Assembly: GCF_900104395.1 (NCBI RefSeq)
Contig: NZ_FMXX01000010.1
DNA: 64,000 nucleotides
From: Fusobacterium_C necrophorum
GTDB lineage: Bacteria > Fusobacteriota > Fusobacteriia > Fusobacteriales > Fusobacteriaceae
Reading direction: 5' to 3' (one strand)
Of this stretch, positions 1 to 8,125 are shown piece by piece. Made by a program: the position numbers and the translations under genes. Each line of letters opens with the position of its first letter. Position 1 is the first letter of the stretch. The notes under the pieces were generated by a model, which saw only the letters and a list, made by a program, of their open reading frames with translations, was not told where the DNA came from and did no database searches.

Positions 1-2
1 AT

Positions 3-170
3 TTTAAAAAGAAAAAGCAATTTGAACTTTCTTTTTATGTGAAATCTTCTTTAGAAACTTTTGATATTAATCCTTTTATTTGTCCTTTTTGTAAGATAAA
101 GCTAAAAGTAAAAGAATTATTTTTAACCTCCCTCTGGTCTGGGTATGAAATTCATAAAATATATCCTTAA
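3..170 (+). CDS. C-terminal fragment of a possible transposase (cut by window edge)
   Basis: An open frame enters from the left edge and stops at 168-170. The readable 55 residues contain INPFICPFC followed by a basic stretch and a short tail. The pattern 'NP-x-x-C-x-x-C' close to a C-terminus is common at the end of IS-type transposases with a zinc-binding element, but the fragment is too short for certainty. It could also be the tail of another zinc-ribbon protein. It is followed at once by a terminator hairpin. Confidence 0.35.
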   Translation, partial: FKKKKQFELSFYVKSSLETFDINPFICPFCKIKLKVKELFLTSLWSGYEIHKIYP

Positions 171-174
171 TTTT

Positions 175-198
175 CTCTAATTTTATTAGAGCTTTTTT
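175..198 (+). terminator. Rho-independent terminator after the transposase fragment
   Basis: CTCTAAT and ATTAGAG form a 7-bp stem with a TTT loop, followed by C and a T6 run. Confidence 0.6.
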
Positions 199-324
199 GC
201 ATTCAACAATTTCTTATTTTTCTATAACTTTTCTATAATTTTACTCTTAATTACAATTTATATTTCCGTAAATTCTTTTTTTTATTATTTTCCTATCTCT
301 TTAAATTTATACTTTCCTATATAA

Positions 325-376
325 TAAAAAACTCCAAGTTAGGATTTTATACTTCAAAATTCTACTTGGAGTTTTT
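325..376. terminator. Strong bidirectional terminator at the end of the iron-type operon
   Basis: AAAACTCCAAGT and ACTTGGAGTTTT form a long stem with further pairing inside, flanked by an A tract on the left and a T tract on the right. It lies downstream of the last gene of the minus-strand operon. The rest of 199-474 is A/T-rich DNA in which I see no gene. Confidence 0.75.
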
Positions 377-474
377 CTTTCCATACTGCCTGCTTCTGAA
401 TTCGCTATCTCATAAAAGCATTTTTCTGCACATTCTTTTATCATGTTCCTAGCTCATTTTTGCTAAAATCCCCT

Positions 475-1158
475 TTATGGCATTTTGCTTAAATGATTGC
501 CCGGGCTCAATACTCCCTCAGACATGGTATAGATACTTTTTCCATACTTTAAAGTATCCAATTCATGTGTCACTATAAGAATTGTCAGCCCCCTTTCATT
601 TAATTTTTGCAATAATTCCATGACTTCTTTGCTTGCCTCAATATCCAAATCCGAAGTCGGCTCATCCGCAATCAAAATTTGAATATCCGTAATCAAAGCC
701 CGAAGAATAATGACTCTTCTCAATTCTCCACCGGATAATTCCTTAGGATAAGAGTCGGCAAGATGTTCCAATCTCAACTCTTTTAAAAAATATCTCGCTT
801 TTTCTTCGGAACTTCCGTCCGTATGATATAAATCATAGGCAAGTCGAATATTTTCTAAAACAGTCAGATAGGATAACAAGGCAGGGGACTGCGGAATAAA
901 ACCGATGGTTTTGTTCCTAAAAATTGACTTTTCTTCATCTTCCAACAAAATATAATTTTGTCCTTCAAAAAGCAATTCTCCACTGTCCGCAGAAAGTAAA
1001 CCCGCCACAATATTCAAGAAAGTGGATTTTCCACTACCACTTCTCCCGATAATATGGATAAAGTCTCCTCTCTTGATCTCTAAACTGACATCTTTTACAG
1101 CAAAAAAAGCTTTGTTTGCTCTGGTATAAGATTTCGATATATTTTTGATTTCTAACAT
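475..1158 (-). CDS. ABC transporter ATPase (second module, last gene of operon)
   Basis: A 227-residue ATPase of the LolD/MacB class, which powers FtsX-type permeases. Visible motifs are Walker A GRSGSGKS (about 40-47), signature LSGGELRR, Walker B ILIADEPTSDLD and the switch His in IVTHE. It starts 8 bp downstream of its FtsX permease, so the two form one transporter. These proteins normally act in mechanotransmission or substrate extraction at the inner membrane. The substrate is unknown; the operon context (DUF2318, FMN-binding protein) points to metal or redox work. This is inference. Confidence 0.9.
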   Translation of the reverse strand: MLEIKNISKSYTRANKAFFAVKDVSLEIKRGDFIHIIGRSGSGKSTFLNIVAGLLSADSGELLFEGQNYILLEDEEKSIFRNKTIGFIPQSPALLSYLTVLENIRLAYDLYHTDGSSEEKARYFLKELRLEHLADSYPKELSGGELRRVIILRALITDIQILIADEPTSDLDIEASKEVMELLQKLNERGLTILIVTHELDTLKYGKSIYTMSEGVLSPGNHLSKMP

Positions 1159-1166
1159 ACTTCCTC

Positions 1167-2372
1167 CTACATTTCTTCCTTTAGACTCATATAGCTATCT
1201 TTTTCCGTCAATTTTTTAACCACTCGAACGGTTGAGAGAGGTCCTATCAAGCTCCCCAGTAGAAAGCTCAAGAGAAATATAAGTAGATATTTCAAAATTC
1301 CCGGAGAAAGAAACGGCATTGTTAGACTTTTTGCCATAAGGGGAAGAAAAATCATAGAAAGCAGAACCCCTAAAAAGCTTCCGAGAGCTGCTCCCCAAAG
1401 AGATAAAATTCCGGCTTCTTTTACAATAATGTTTCGCAATATTCTTTTAGAAGCTCCCAAAACTCTTAGAACTGCCATCTCTTTTTTTCTTTCGTTAAAA
1501 ATTGCCGTAAAGCTGATACTTAATATTACAATGGAAAAAATCCAAATAATAAAGATCAATCCTCCGACATAAGAGGATAACACTTTTAAATTGGAAGAGA
1601 TCGTATTCACAAATTTCTTACTGAACATAGCAAAAATTCCTTCATGAGCAAGAGTCCTTGAAATTTTAGAAGAAAGTTTGACGGAATCTACTCCGGGTTT
1701 TACCTTAAGCATGATGGAAGAAATCACATCCTCTTCCGCTACTCGGTTTGCCGTAATTCTTTCCGAAGCCTTTGCCAATTCTTTTGCCGTCTTTCGGTTG
1801 ACAAAGACAGTAGCATCAAAACCGACTCCCGTCGCCTTGAGACGACCTACAATTTTTAATTCATGATTGAAGAAACGAACAATTTCTCCCTGTTCTCCTA
1901 TTACATGACTTCCTACGATGGCTTCATTATCCTTTAATTCTTTATGAATACTGTTTGTAATCCATGGATAAATCAAAAAATCACTGTCTATATCAATTCC
2001 TATAATTTGAATCGGATAAGAACAACAGGAAGCAGATAGGGTTGCAACATAAATTTGAGCTGTCATCTGTTCAATTTCCTCAAACTGCTCCAATTTTTTC
2101 ATGGTATTTTCCGGAAGATAAAAAGTGGAAGGCTCTCCTTTCAGAAGAACACTCTCGATTTCCGCTTTATATCCCGCGGGAACCACAATCACATCTGCTC
2201 CTAGACGATTGGAAAGGCTGTCCAAACCATGTTTTAAGCTCAGAGAAAATACAGAACCCATATATACGATGATACTGGAAAGAGTAACCAGCAATATCAT
2301 GCAAATGCTTCTCATTTTTCTCTGTCTTATATTTTCCATCGCCAAACTCGTAGCATCTATTCTTTTCTTCAT
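1167..2372 (-). CDS. FtsX-family ABC permease (second module)
   Basis: A 401-residue membrane protein with an N-terminal transmembrane helix (about 22-45), a large extracytoplasmic MacB-like domain (about 50-265), and three C-terminal helices. The ERKKEMAVLRVLGAS stretch before helix 3 is the usual FtsX coupling loop. It is paired with the ATPase just downstream. It is diverged from the two other FtsX genes of the operon, so it looks like an added second transporter rather than a recent duplicate. Confidence 0.88.
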   Translation of the reverse strand: MKKRIDATSLAMENIRQRKMRSICMILLVTLSSIIVYMGSVFSLSLKHGLDSLSNRLGADVIVVPAGYKAEIESVLLKGEPSTFYLPENTMKKLEQFEEIEQMTAQIYVATLSASCCSYPIQIIGIDIDSDFLIYPWITNSIHKELKDNEAIVGSHVIGEQGEIVRFFNHELKIVGRLKATGVGFDATVFVNRKTAKELAKASERITANRVAEEDVISSIMLKVKPGVDSVKLSSKISRTLAHEGIFAMFSKKFVNTISSNLKVLSSYVGGLIFIIWIFSIVILSISFTAIFNERKKEMAVLRVLGASKRILRNIIVKEAGILSLWGAALGSFLGVLLSMIFLPLMAKSLTMPFLSPGILKYLLIFLLSFLLGSLIGPLSTVRVVKKLTEKDSYMSLKEEM

Positions 2373-2376
2373 TTTT

Positions 2377-2817
2377 TCACTTTTCCTTCTTCAATAAAAT
2401 TGTTATGATGTTGATAATCATGACAAGGGCAATCAGTCCTGCAACAATTCCTACAATTTCAAAGGTATGATTTGCTCGACAAGCCATGCTTTCCATTTTA
2501 CAAAATCCGTAAGGTTTTCCCATTTCATTGTGCATATGAGTCATACCATGAGGAATCAGATAACTGAAAGCGGACAATACTATGACAAGAGCACTTCCCA
2601 ACAATCGTAGATACTTATATTTCGATAGGACAATCATAAGGATACATAGAATCATAATCATGACAGCTATTTTCATTACCAAATTTCCACTATAGAAACA
2701 TCCCATGTGCGTTCCGTCTTCTTTCAGTCCGGGACAAATCGGTGCAATCCATTTTGGGATAAGAAGCAATAAAATAGACAACAAAATTCCTAATTTTTCA
2801 AATATATTTTTTTTCAT
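2377..2817 (-). CDS. DUF4418 family membrane protein
   Basis: A 146-residue protein with four hydrophobic helices. The conserved features are CPGLKEDGTHMGCFYSG near the N-terminus, HGMTHMHNEMGKPYGFC in the middle and an NHTFEI motif, rich in Cys, His and Met as in DUF4418 proteins. The family is usually encoded beside FtsX/ABC genes and FMN-binding proteins. Its function is not established. The His/Met/Cys content suggests metal contact, which is inference. Confidence 0.75.
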   Translation of the reverse strand: MKKNIFEKLGILLSILLLLIPKWIAPICPGLKEDGTHMGCFYSGNLVMKIAVMIMILCILMIVLSKYKYLRLLGSALVIVLSAFSYLIPHGMTHMHNEMGKPYGFCKMESMACRANHTFEIVGIVAGLIALVMIINIITILLKKEK

Positions 2818-2893
2818 AGCAAAAAACTCCTTTTGTTTTCAAATTTTGTACCTATAACGTTTTCCTATGATATGAAAGTTTTCTATTTCTATA

Positions 2894-3313
2894 CTACTTT
2901 GCTTTTTCCAAAGCGTTCCACACAGCCGCTTTGAATTCTTTATTGGATACGGTAGCTCCTGCAATGGAATCTACTTTTTCAGGATCTTGCACCTCCAAAA
3001 GCATATCGGAATATTTTTCGAAACCTTGTACCGCCAATTGTGCTTTTGTGAACTTCTCTTCTCCGGCGTTTTCTCCATAGTGTTCATCCTTGATCTCTCC
3101 TTGAGCATCTTTGAAGGTAGCCTGACAGGAGACAATCTTATTCTCCTTTATTTCCAATATGACTTCACAGCTGTCTTTATGTTCCGAATCTTCTGAAACA
3201 TATTGACCTGCATAGGAGCCGTCTTGGAATGTCATCTTGGAAAAATCTTTTTTTCCGCAGGCAATCACAAGAGCCAGCATAGCCAATGTTAACATCCACA
3301 TTTTTTTCTTCAT
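2894..3313 (-). CDS. FMN-binding-domain lipoprotein
   Basis: A 139-residue lipoprotein. The signal peptide ends in the lipobox LVIAC, with Cys19 as the lipidated residue. The mature part is a small FMN-binding domain: a YAGQY strand, a KENKIVSCQ strand and, near the C-terminus, DSIAGATVS, which matches the S-x-A-T-x-S/T motif where FMN is held or covalently attached in RnfG/NqrC-type domains. It lies between the two ABC modules. A likely role is electron delivery on the outer face of the membrane, perhaps for metal reduction before uptake. Confidence 0.82.
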   Translation of the reverse strand: MKKKMWMLTLAMLALVIACGKKDFSKMTFQDGSYAGQYVSEDSEHKDSCEVILEIKENKIVSCQATFKDAQGEIKDEHYGENAGEEKFTKAQLAVQGFEKYSDMLLEVQDPEKVDSIAGATVSNKEFKAAVWNALEKAK

Positions 3314-3331
3314 AAAATATCCTCCTTTTTT

Positions 3332-4006
3332 CTATTTTAAATAAATATCATCCACAATTTTTCCATAGTCCAAAATAATTTTTCGTTCCGCCGCTGACCC
3401 CACTTCCGCATCGTGTGTCACCACAATGATGGTCGTTCCCTCTGCATGTAACTTTTTTAAAATGTTGATGACGATATTCTCATTCGTTTCATCCAGATTC
3501 CCGGTCGGCTCATCCGCCAAGATGATTTCAGGACTGTTAATTAAGGCTCTGGCAATACAAACTCTCTGTTGCTCCCCTCCGGACAATTGACTGGGAAGAT
3601 GATGAGCTCTTTCTTTCAAGCCCACAATTTCTAAAGCATCCAAAGCTTCCTGTTCGTCGGGAATGCTATGATAATATTGAGCTACCATAACATTTTCCAA
3701 AGCTGTCAAATAAGGAATCAAATGGAATTGTTGAAAAATAAGTCCTATCTTTTCTCGGCGAATTTCCGTTAAGGATTTTTGGGTTTCTTTCGTAATATTT
3801 TGTCCGTCCAGAATGACTTCTCCGACACTCGGTTTATCCATACAACCGATAATATTCATCATGGTGGATTTTCCGGAACCCGAAGATCCCATAATTGCCA
3901 CCCATTCTCCCTTTTTCACCGTTAAATTGACATCCTTTAAGGCATGCAGTTCTCCATAAATTTTAGAAACATTCTTGACTTCCAGTAATACTTTTCGTTC
4001 TTCCAT
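3332..4006 (-). CDS. ABC transporter ATPase (first module)
   Basis: A 224-residue LolD/MacB-class ATPase with Walker A GSSGSGKST, Q-loop FQQFHLIPYLTALENV, signature LSGGEQQR, Walker B IILADEPTGNLD and IVVTHD. It starts 3 bp after the stop of the second FtsX permease, so it is probably translationally coupled. It likely serves both preceding permeases as a heterodimer, as in the Campylobacter Cj1661-Cj1663 arrangement. Confidence 0.92.
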   Translation of the reverse strand: MEERKVLLEVKNVSKIYGELHALKDVNLTVKKGEWVAIMGSSGSGKSTMMNIIGCMDKPSVGEVILDGQNITKETQKSLTEIRREKIGLIFQQFHLIPYLTALENVMVAQYYHSIPDEQEALDALEIVGLKERAHHLPSQLSGGEQQRVCIARALINSPEIILADEPTGNLDETNENIVINILKKLHAEGTTIIVVTHDAEVGSAAERKIILDYGKIVDDIYLK

Positions 4007-4009
4007 TCT

Positions 4010-5212
4010 TTATTCCCCTTTCAACACCAATGCAGGCTCTATTTCCATTGCTTTTTTTACAGGATACAAACAGGCAAGTGTCGTAATTAACATGGATACA
4101 ATGACGGTAATCGGTGCAAACAGCCACTGAAATTCAATGGCTCTTCCGAATACATTTAAACTTACTTCCTGAGCAAATAAGAATCCTAAACCAACTCCTA
4201 AAATCCCTCCAATAAATCCTAAAGCAGAACCTTCTCCTAAAAATTCTTTTCTAATTTCGTTATTATAGGCACCTAAAGCCTTTTTTAATCCGATTTCTTT
4301 TCTTCGTTCCGCAACCACTGCCATCATTGTGGTACTGACGGAAATCATCGTTAAGACCAAAACCACAATATTGACTAATAAAACCAAAACTTGTAATTTT
4401 CCCAAAACAATATCTTGGGATTGAGTCACTCTTTTTACAGGTCTGGCGATAATATTTTTATCATAGTTTTCCAAAGTCTCCGCCAAGAGATTCAATTGTT
4501 GAGAATCTGCTTCCACGGAGCATTCAATTCCGTCAATTTGAATCACATCTTCCAAAATTTCTCCCAAAAGAGTGATAGGCAAGAAAATGAAGGATTCTTC
4601 AGCTCCTCCTGTCGTAATAATTCCCTTAACGCTTAGTTTTTTTGCATAAAAATTCGAACCCAAATCTTTTTTCTTACTTGCTTCCGCCGAATCGGACTGT
4701 TTTGAAGCAACTACTTTGCTTCCTGCCTTCGGCCCTTCGACAGTAAAAGTATCCCCTATTTGTAGATTTAACTTTTTTGAAATTTCTTTTCCAATCATCA
4801 CATTGCTGCTATCCTCGTTCGTTGTCCATTCTCCCTCAATATACCAGAAAGGACTGTTATTCTTGACTTCGACCATATCAGTTCCTGTTAAAATATAGGG
4901 CTGTTGGTTGATTTTTGTCGTTTCATAACGATAAGGAGCAACCCCTACTACGCTGTGTAGCATAATTTTTGATTTCAATCTTTGAAATTCTTCTTCCGAA
5001 ATTTTTTCATTTCCACTTGGCAGGATCACAAAGTTTGCTCCATAGGAACGGAATTCTTTTCCAAGTTGTCTGGGAATGTCGTAATAAATGGTAACAAGTC
5101 CCGACATAATGGTCGCTCCAATTGCAATTGCCAATAAGGCAACGATCATTCTTGCTTTTCTTCGGATAAGAGAATTCACTACAAGCTTGATATACATTTG
5201 TCTTTTTGTCAT
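4010..5212 (-). CDS. FtsX-family ABC permease (first module, B subunit)
   Basis: 400 residues: N-terminal helix (about 20-45), periplasmic domain with a Lys/Ser-rich insert near 175-190, and three C-terminal helices preceded by ERRKEIGLKKALGA. It ends 3 bp before the ATPase and begins 9 bp after the sister permease. The GIITTGGAEESFIFLP segment has a counterpart in the sister gene (GIFNSGGEDDAGIYTN), so the two are old paralogues forming a heterodimer. Confidence 0.9.
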   Translation of the reverse strand: MTKRQMYIKLVVNSLIRRKARMIVALLAIAIGATIMSGLVTIYYDIPRQLGKEFRSYGANFVILPSGNEKISEEEFQRLKSKIMLHSVVGVAPYRYETTKINQQPYILTGTDMVEVKNNSPFWYIEGEWTTNEDSSNVMIGKEISKKLNLQIGDTFTVEGPKAGSKVVASKQSDSAEASKKKDLGSNFYAKKLSVKGIITTGGAEESFIFLPITLLGEILEDVIQIDGIECSVEADSQQLNLLAETLENYDKNIIARPVKRVTQSQDIVLGKLQVLVLLVNIVVLVLTMISVSTTMMAVVAERRKEIGLKKALGAYNNEIRKEFLGEGSALGFIGGILGVGLGFLFAQEVSLNVFGRAIEFQWLFAPITVIVSMLITTLACLYPVKKAMEIEPALVLKGE

Positions 5213-5221
5213 GCTTTCCTC

Positions 5222-6511
5222 CTATCTACCGTGTAACACTTCTGTCGGTTTCAATGCCAATAAATATCTGATTGCCGGAATACTTCCCAAAATTGTAACC
5301 GCAAATACAAGAGCAATATCAATGGGAATGACAATAATGGCAGGGTCAATGTAAGAAGAAAAAACGGTCTTTCCTATTAGCTGTGTAAAACCGATTCCTG
5401 CTGCATAGCCGAAAATTCCCCCAAAGATTCCCGATAGCACAATTTCTGTTAAAATAAGAAGAATAATTCTCATATTGGTTCCCCCAATCGCTTTGATTAA
5501 ACCGATTTCCTGACTTCTTTCAATAACGGAAGCGGTAATCAAATTGGAAATTCCTAAAGCGGAAGCAAAGGAGCTTAAGATACAAATCAATAACATCAAA
5601 AGTTCCGTCTTATTCAAAATGGTTCCCTCCGATTCCGCCACCTGTCGATTCGGTTTTGCCACACTATCCGTTAATACTTCTTGCAATTGATAACTAATGG
5701 AGCTGACATAGGCAGTACAATACCATGTTTCATATTCGGAAATTGTTAAACTGTTCGGATCCTGTGCGGCTTTTTTTGCCAAATCATTGTCCGGTGTCGT
5801 AAGAGCGGAAACTTCTAAGAAACTAACTTTTCCTTCCAGTCCAAACAAATCCTGCACTGTTTTTAAATTCGTGTAAATGCCGGCATCGTCTTCTCCTCCT
5901 GAATTAAAAATTCCTTTGATGCGAAGCTTTTTCAGTCCGTTTTTACTTTTGACCTCCAGACTGTCTCCAACCTTATAATTATATTTTCCGGCAAGTAGAC
6001 TTCCCAACAGGATTACATTCTCATCCTCTTCCTGTAACCATTCTCCTTTCACTTCCCACCAGTTTTTCAAATTCTTAATCCCGGTATCCAACTCTTCTCC
6101 TGTCGGCATAAGCAAATGATGATGAAACCAGGTTCCATATATTTTTACCTTATCCGGGAGCCCCGTAACCTCTATATTTCTTTCTAAATAAGGAGCAAAA
6201 TCGACAATGTTGAAGCCCCAAAATATCTGTTTAACTTTTGGAATTTCTTCCTCCAATAAAAATTTTTCCGAAACATCTTCTCCGTGAATTCCATATAAGT
6301 CATCTAAAATGGATGCATCTTTATGCATCACGGTAATATTGGCACCATAGGTTTTCAATTCCTTATTGACCTTATCTCCAACCCCCAACATGACATTCAT
6401 CATCGCAGTCGCTAAGGAAACTCCTAATGCCACTGTGAAAGCGATCATGAGCATTTTATTTCTCTGTCGAAATAATGTTCCTCTTACCATTCTCCAAAAC
6501 ATATTACTCAC
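5222..6511 (-). CDS. FtsX-family ABC permease (first module, A subunit)
   Basis: 429 residues with the MacB/FtsX layout: one N-terminal helix, a large extracytoplasmic domain, then three helices after ERSQEIGLIKAIGG. Its start overlaps the end of the DUF2318 gene by 8 bp, indicating coupled translation. In Campylobacter and related bacteria a DUF2318 protein, two FtsX permeases and one ATPase sit together beside the iron permease FTR1 and the periplasmic protein P19. No FTR1 or P19 gene lies in this window. Confidence 0.9.
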   Translation of the reverse strand: MSNMFWRMVRGTLFRQRNKMLMIAFTVALGVSLATAMMNVMLGVGDKVNKELKTYGANITVMHKDASILDDLYGIHGEDVSEKFLLEEEIPKVKQIFWGFNIVDFAPYLERNIEVTGLPDKVKIYGTWFHHHLLMPTGEELDTGIKNLKNWWEVKGEWLQEEDENVILLGSLLAGKYNYKVGDSLEVKSKNGLKKLRIKGIFNSGGEDDAGIYTNLKTVQDLFGLEGKVSFLEVSALTTPDNDLAKKAAQDPNSLTISEYETWYCTAYVSSISYQLQEVLTDSVAKPNRQVAESEGTILNKTELLMLLICILSSFASALGISNLITASVIERSQEIGLIKAIGGTNMRIILLILTEIVLSGIFGGIFGYAAGIGFTQLIGKTVFSSYIDPAIIVIPIDIALVFAVTILGSIPAIRYLLALKPTEVLHGR

Positions 6512-7769
6512 CCACCGGAAAGCGATTTTTTTCCTGTTCTAAAACCGCTTTATCAATTATAATTTTTTTATTTACAATCTCGTATTCAAAGGGAACAGGA
6601 TTACAACCACCTTTGAAGCCGATTGTGGATTTGTTCATGACAACATCACAACGTTTGCATACCACATCATCATTTCTCTCATAATATCCGGCAACTCCAC
6701 AAATATCACAGGCATCCAGTCCAACTCCATAACTACCGCCTTTCGGTTTTTTCACGACAATAAACCTCACATCGTGTCCACCGCTTGCCTGATAGGAAAA
6801 TCTATGCAAATGCCCGTCTTCCACATCACTAAGAGGAATAATAATTTTATTGCCCTCTTCCTGATAAGCCTGAGCCGGAGTCAATTCCACAGGTTTATTG
6901 ATGTAACTGTGAATAAAAGTGACGGAAACAATAACGAAAAGGGAGCTGAAAAATAAAGTAAGGGACCAAGAGCGATTGTTTTTCAGTCTTGCTTTTTCTT
7001 TCCGAAGCATAGCTCTGTTTGGAAAACTTCCCTTTACTTTCATATTTTGAAAAAATAAGAGAACAGAGAAGCAAACGGCACATAAGAACATTGCAAAGAT
7101 AGGAAGATTTCTCTTATCTTCCAAAATCATAATTTCGAAGACAAGGGGATTACTTGCTTTTAAAAAACGAAGTCTTGCAAGAGCGGAGACTCCTCGTAAG
7201 ATAAAATCCATACTTACAATCAGAAAAATGAAAAGAGCAAAGAATTTTCGATATCGAAGTTGAAAACGAAAATACATTTTATAAACAGCCAAGCCCATGA
7301 TACACACTGTCAAAATCCCCAACAAATATCCTCCCAGTCTCAACAATGACTGAGTTCCAAATGAATTTTCCCCAAAGGCAACAAATTCTTTCGTCAAAGC
7401 ATATACTTGAGGTAAAATCGTAAATGCCAGACAATAGGTAGCAATACCGGAGGTTACCGCTACAACGGAGATGAATTTTCGTTGCCGCAGAAGTATGAAA
7501 ATAAAGAAGAGTACAGAAAATAACATGAATACCATTCCCATACTCAAAGATAATCTGTTATAAAACAAAGAAATTTTTACCATTTTTTGAGGATATAACT
7601 GCTTAAAAACAATCATGGCAGTTGTCAAAGATATTCCCAGCAAAGAAATCACAGCCATGAGAATATTCAGAAACCTCTTTTTTTCTTCCTTTAAAAATGC
7701 TAAAATGATTCCTGCCAAAAAAGCAAAAATTGTTAAAAAACTTACGATGTCAATGTAAAATTTTAGCAT
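6504..7769 (-). CDS. DUF2318 Fe-S-type membrane protein, first gene of the operon
   Basis: A 421-residue protein with about nine hydrophobic helices, then a C-terminal extracytoplasmic domain with GLDACDICG (Cys354, Cys357), CKRC (Cys371, Cys374) and GGC (Cys389). This cysteine set is the hallmark of DUF2318, annotated as a predicted Fe-S-containing membrane protein. Homologues (such as Campylobacter Cj1660) are required for low-iron growth with P19/FTR1. AGGGGGAGG lies just before the ATG, and a good promoter lies about 50 bp upstream. Likely role: electron transfer across the membrane to reduce imported metal (inference). Confidence 0.85.
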   Translation of the reverse strand: MLKFYIDIVSFLTIFAFLAGIILAFLKEEKKRFLNILMAVISLLGISLTTAMIVFKQLYPQKMVKISLFYNRLSLSMGMVFMLFSVLFFIFILLRQRKFISVVAVTSGIATYCLAFTILPQVYALTKEFVAFGENSFGTQSLLRLGGYLLGILTVCIMGLAVYKMYFRFQLRYRKFFALFIFLIVSMDFILRGVSALARLRFLKASNPLVFEIMILEDKRNLPIFAMFLCAVCFSVLLFFQNMKVKGSFPNRAMLRKEKARLKNNRSWSLTLFFSSLFVIVSVTFIHSYINKPVELTPAQAYQEEGNKIIIPLSDVEDGHLHRFSYQASGGHDVRFIVVKKPKGGSYGVGLDACDICGVAGYYERNDDVVCKRCDVVMNKSTIGFKGGCNPVPFEYEIVNKKIIIDKAVLEQEKNRFPVGE

Positions 7770-7818
7770 ATTCCTCCCCCTATATTTTATTTTTTATCTT
7801 TTTTCTTTCTACATTCTC

Positions 7819-7847
7819 ATTATACTCAATTCTTAATTATTTCACAA
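7819..7847 (-). promoter_or_regulatory. Promoter of the DUF2318/ABC operon
   Basis: On the minus strand TTGTGA (7842-7847) and TATAAT (7819-7824) are separated by exactly 17 bp. I see no clear Fur box, so iron control is not shown. Confidence 0.75.
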
Positions 7848-7916
7848 GCGAATTATTTATAATATTTGATATTCGTAAATGCTAATGAAAAAAAGAAAAG
7901 AAATAAAAAAAGAAGC

Positions 7917-7945
7917 TTGTAAAAAAAAGGACTTTATGATAGAAT
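7917..7945 (+). promoter_or_regulatory. Promoter of carAB and its leader
   Basis: TTGTAA (7917-7922) and TAGAAT (7940-7945) are 17 bp apart. Transcription would begin near 7952, about 29 nt before the leader ORF. It is divergent from the iron-type operon promoter. Confidence 0.7.
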
Positions 7946-7980
7946 AGCAGAAGTGTAAAAAAGAAGGAGATGAGTTCTGG

Positions 7981-8079
7981 ATGAAGAGGAAGTTGAAGAA
8001 AAAGTATATTTTCAAGATATTTTCCTATTTCCATTCTATTTTTCTTTTTTCATTTTCTATATTTGTATTCACAAGATAA
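7981..8079 (+). CDS. carAB leader peptide, 32 residues
   Basis: A 32-codon ORF with AGGAG 11 nt before the ATG. The N-terminal part is basic (MKRKLKKKY). The distal part is encoded almost only by U and C, with nine Phe codons in 32. The TAA stop (8077-8079) lies inside the 5' arm of the terminator hairpin that precedes carA. Nothing resembles a known protein. The geometry matches E. coli pyrBI, where a ribosome closely following RNA polymerase blocks the terminator hairpin and polymerase pausing at U-rich tracts senses UTP. The role is inferred from this layout. Confidence 0.7.
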   Translation: MKRKLKKKYIFKIFSYFHSIFLFSFSIFVFTR

Positions 8080-8104
8080 TGATTCTATCATTATCTTTTT
8101 TTTT
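8073..8104 (+). terminator. Attenuator (intrinsic terminator) before carA
   Basis: AAGATAATGA (8073-8082) pairs perfectly with TCATTATCTT (8088-8097) around a TTCTA loop, and the T run continues to 8104. It lies between the promoter and carA, so it must be bypassed for carAB expression. The leader ORF stop codon is within its left arm. Confidence 0.8.
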
Positions 8105-8125
8105 AGAAAAATTTAAGGAGGAGCT

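Noticed and set aside
7800..7870. Fur box at the DUF2318 operon promoter
   Set aside because: No convincing match to the GATAATGATAATCATTATC consensus was found around the -35/-10.
7970..7984. ATG at 7970 as an alternative leader start
   Set aside because: It meets a stop after four codons; the ATG at 7981 opens the 32-codon leader with AGGAG at a workable distance.
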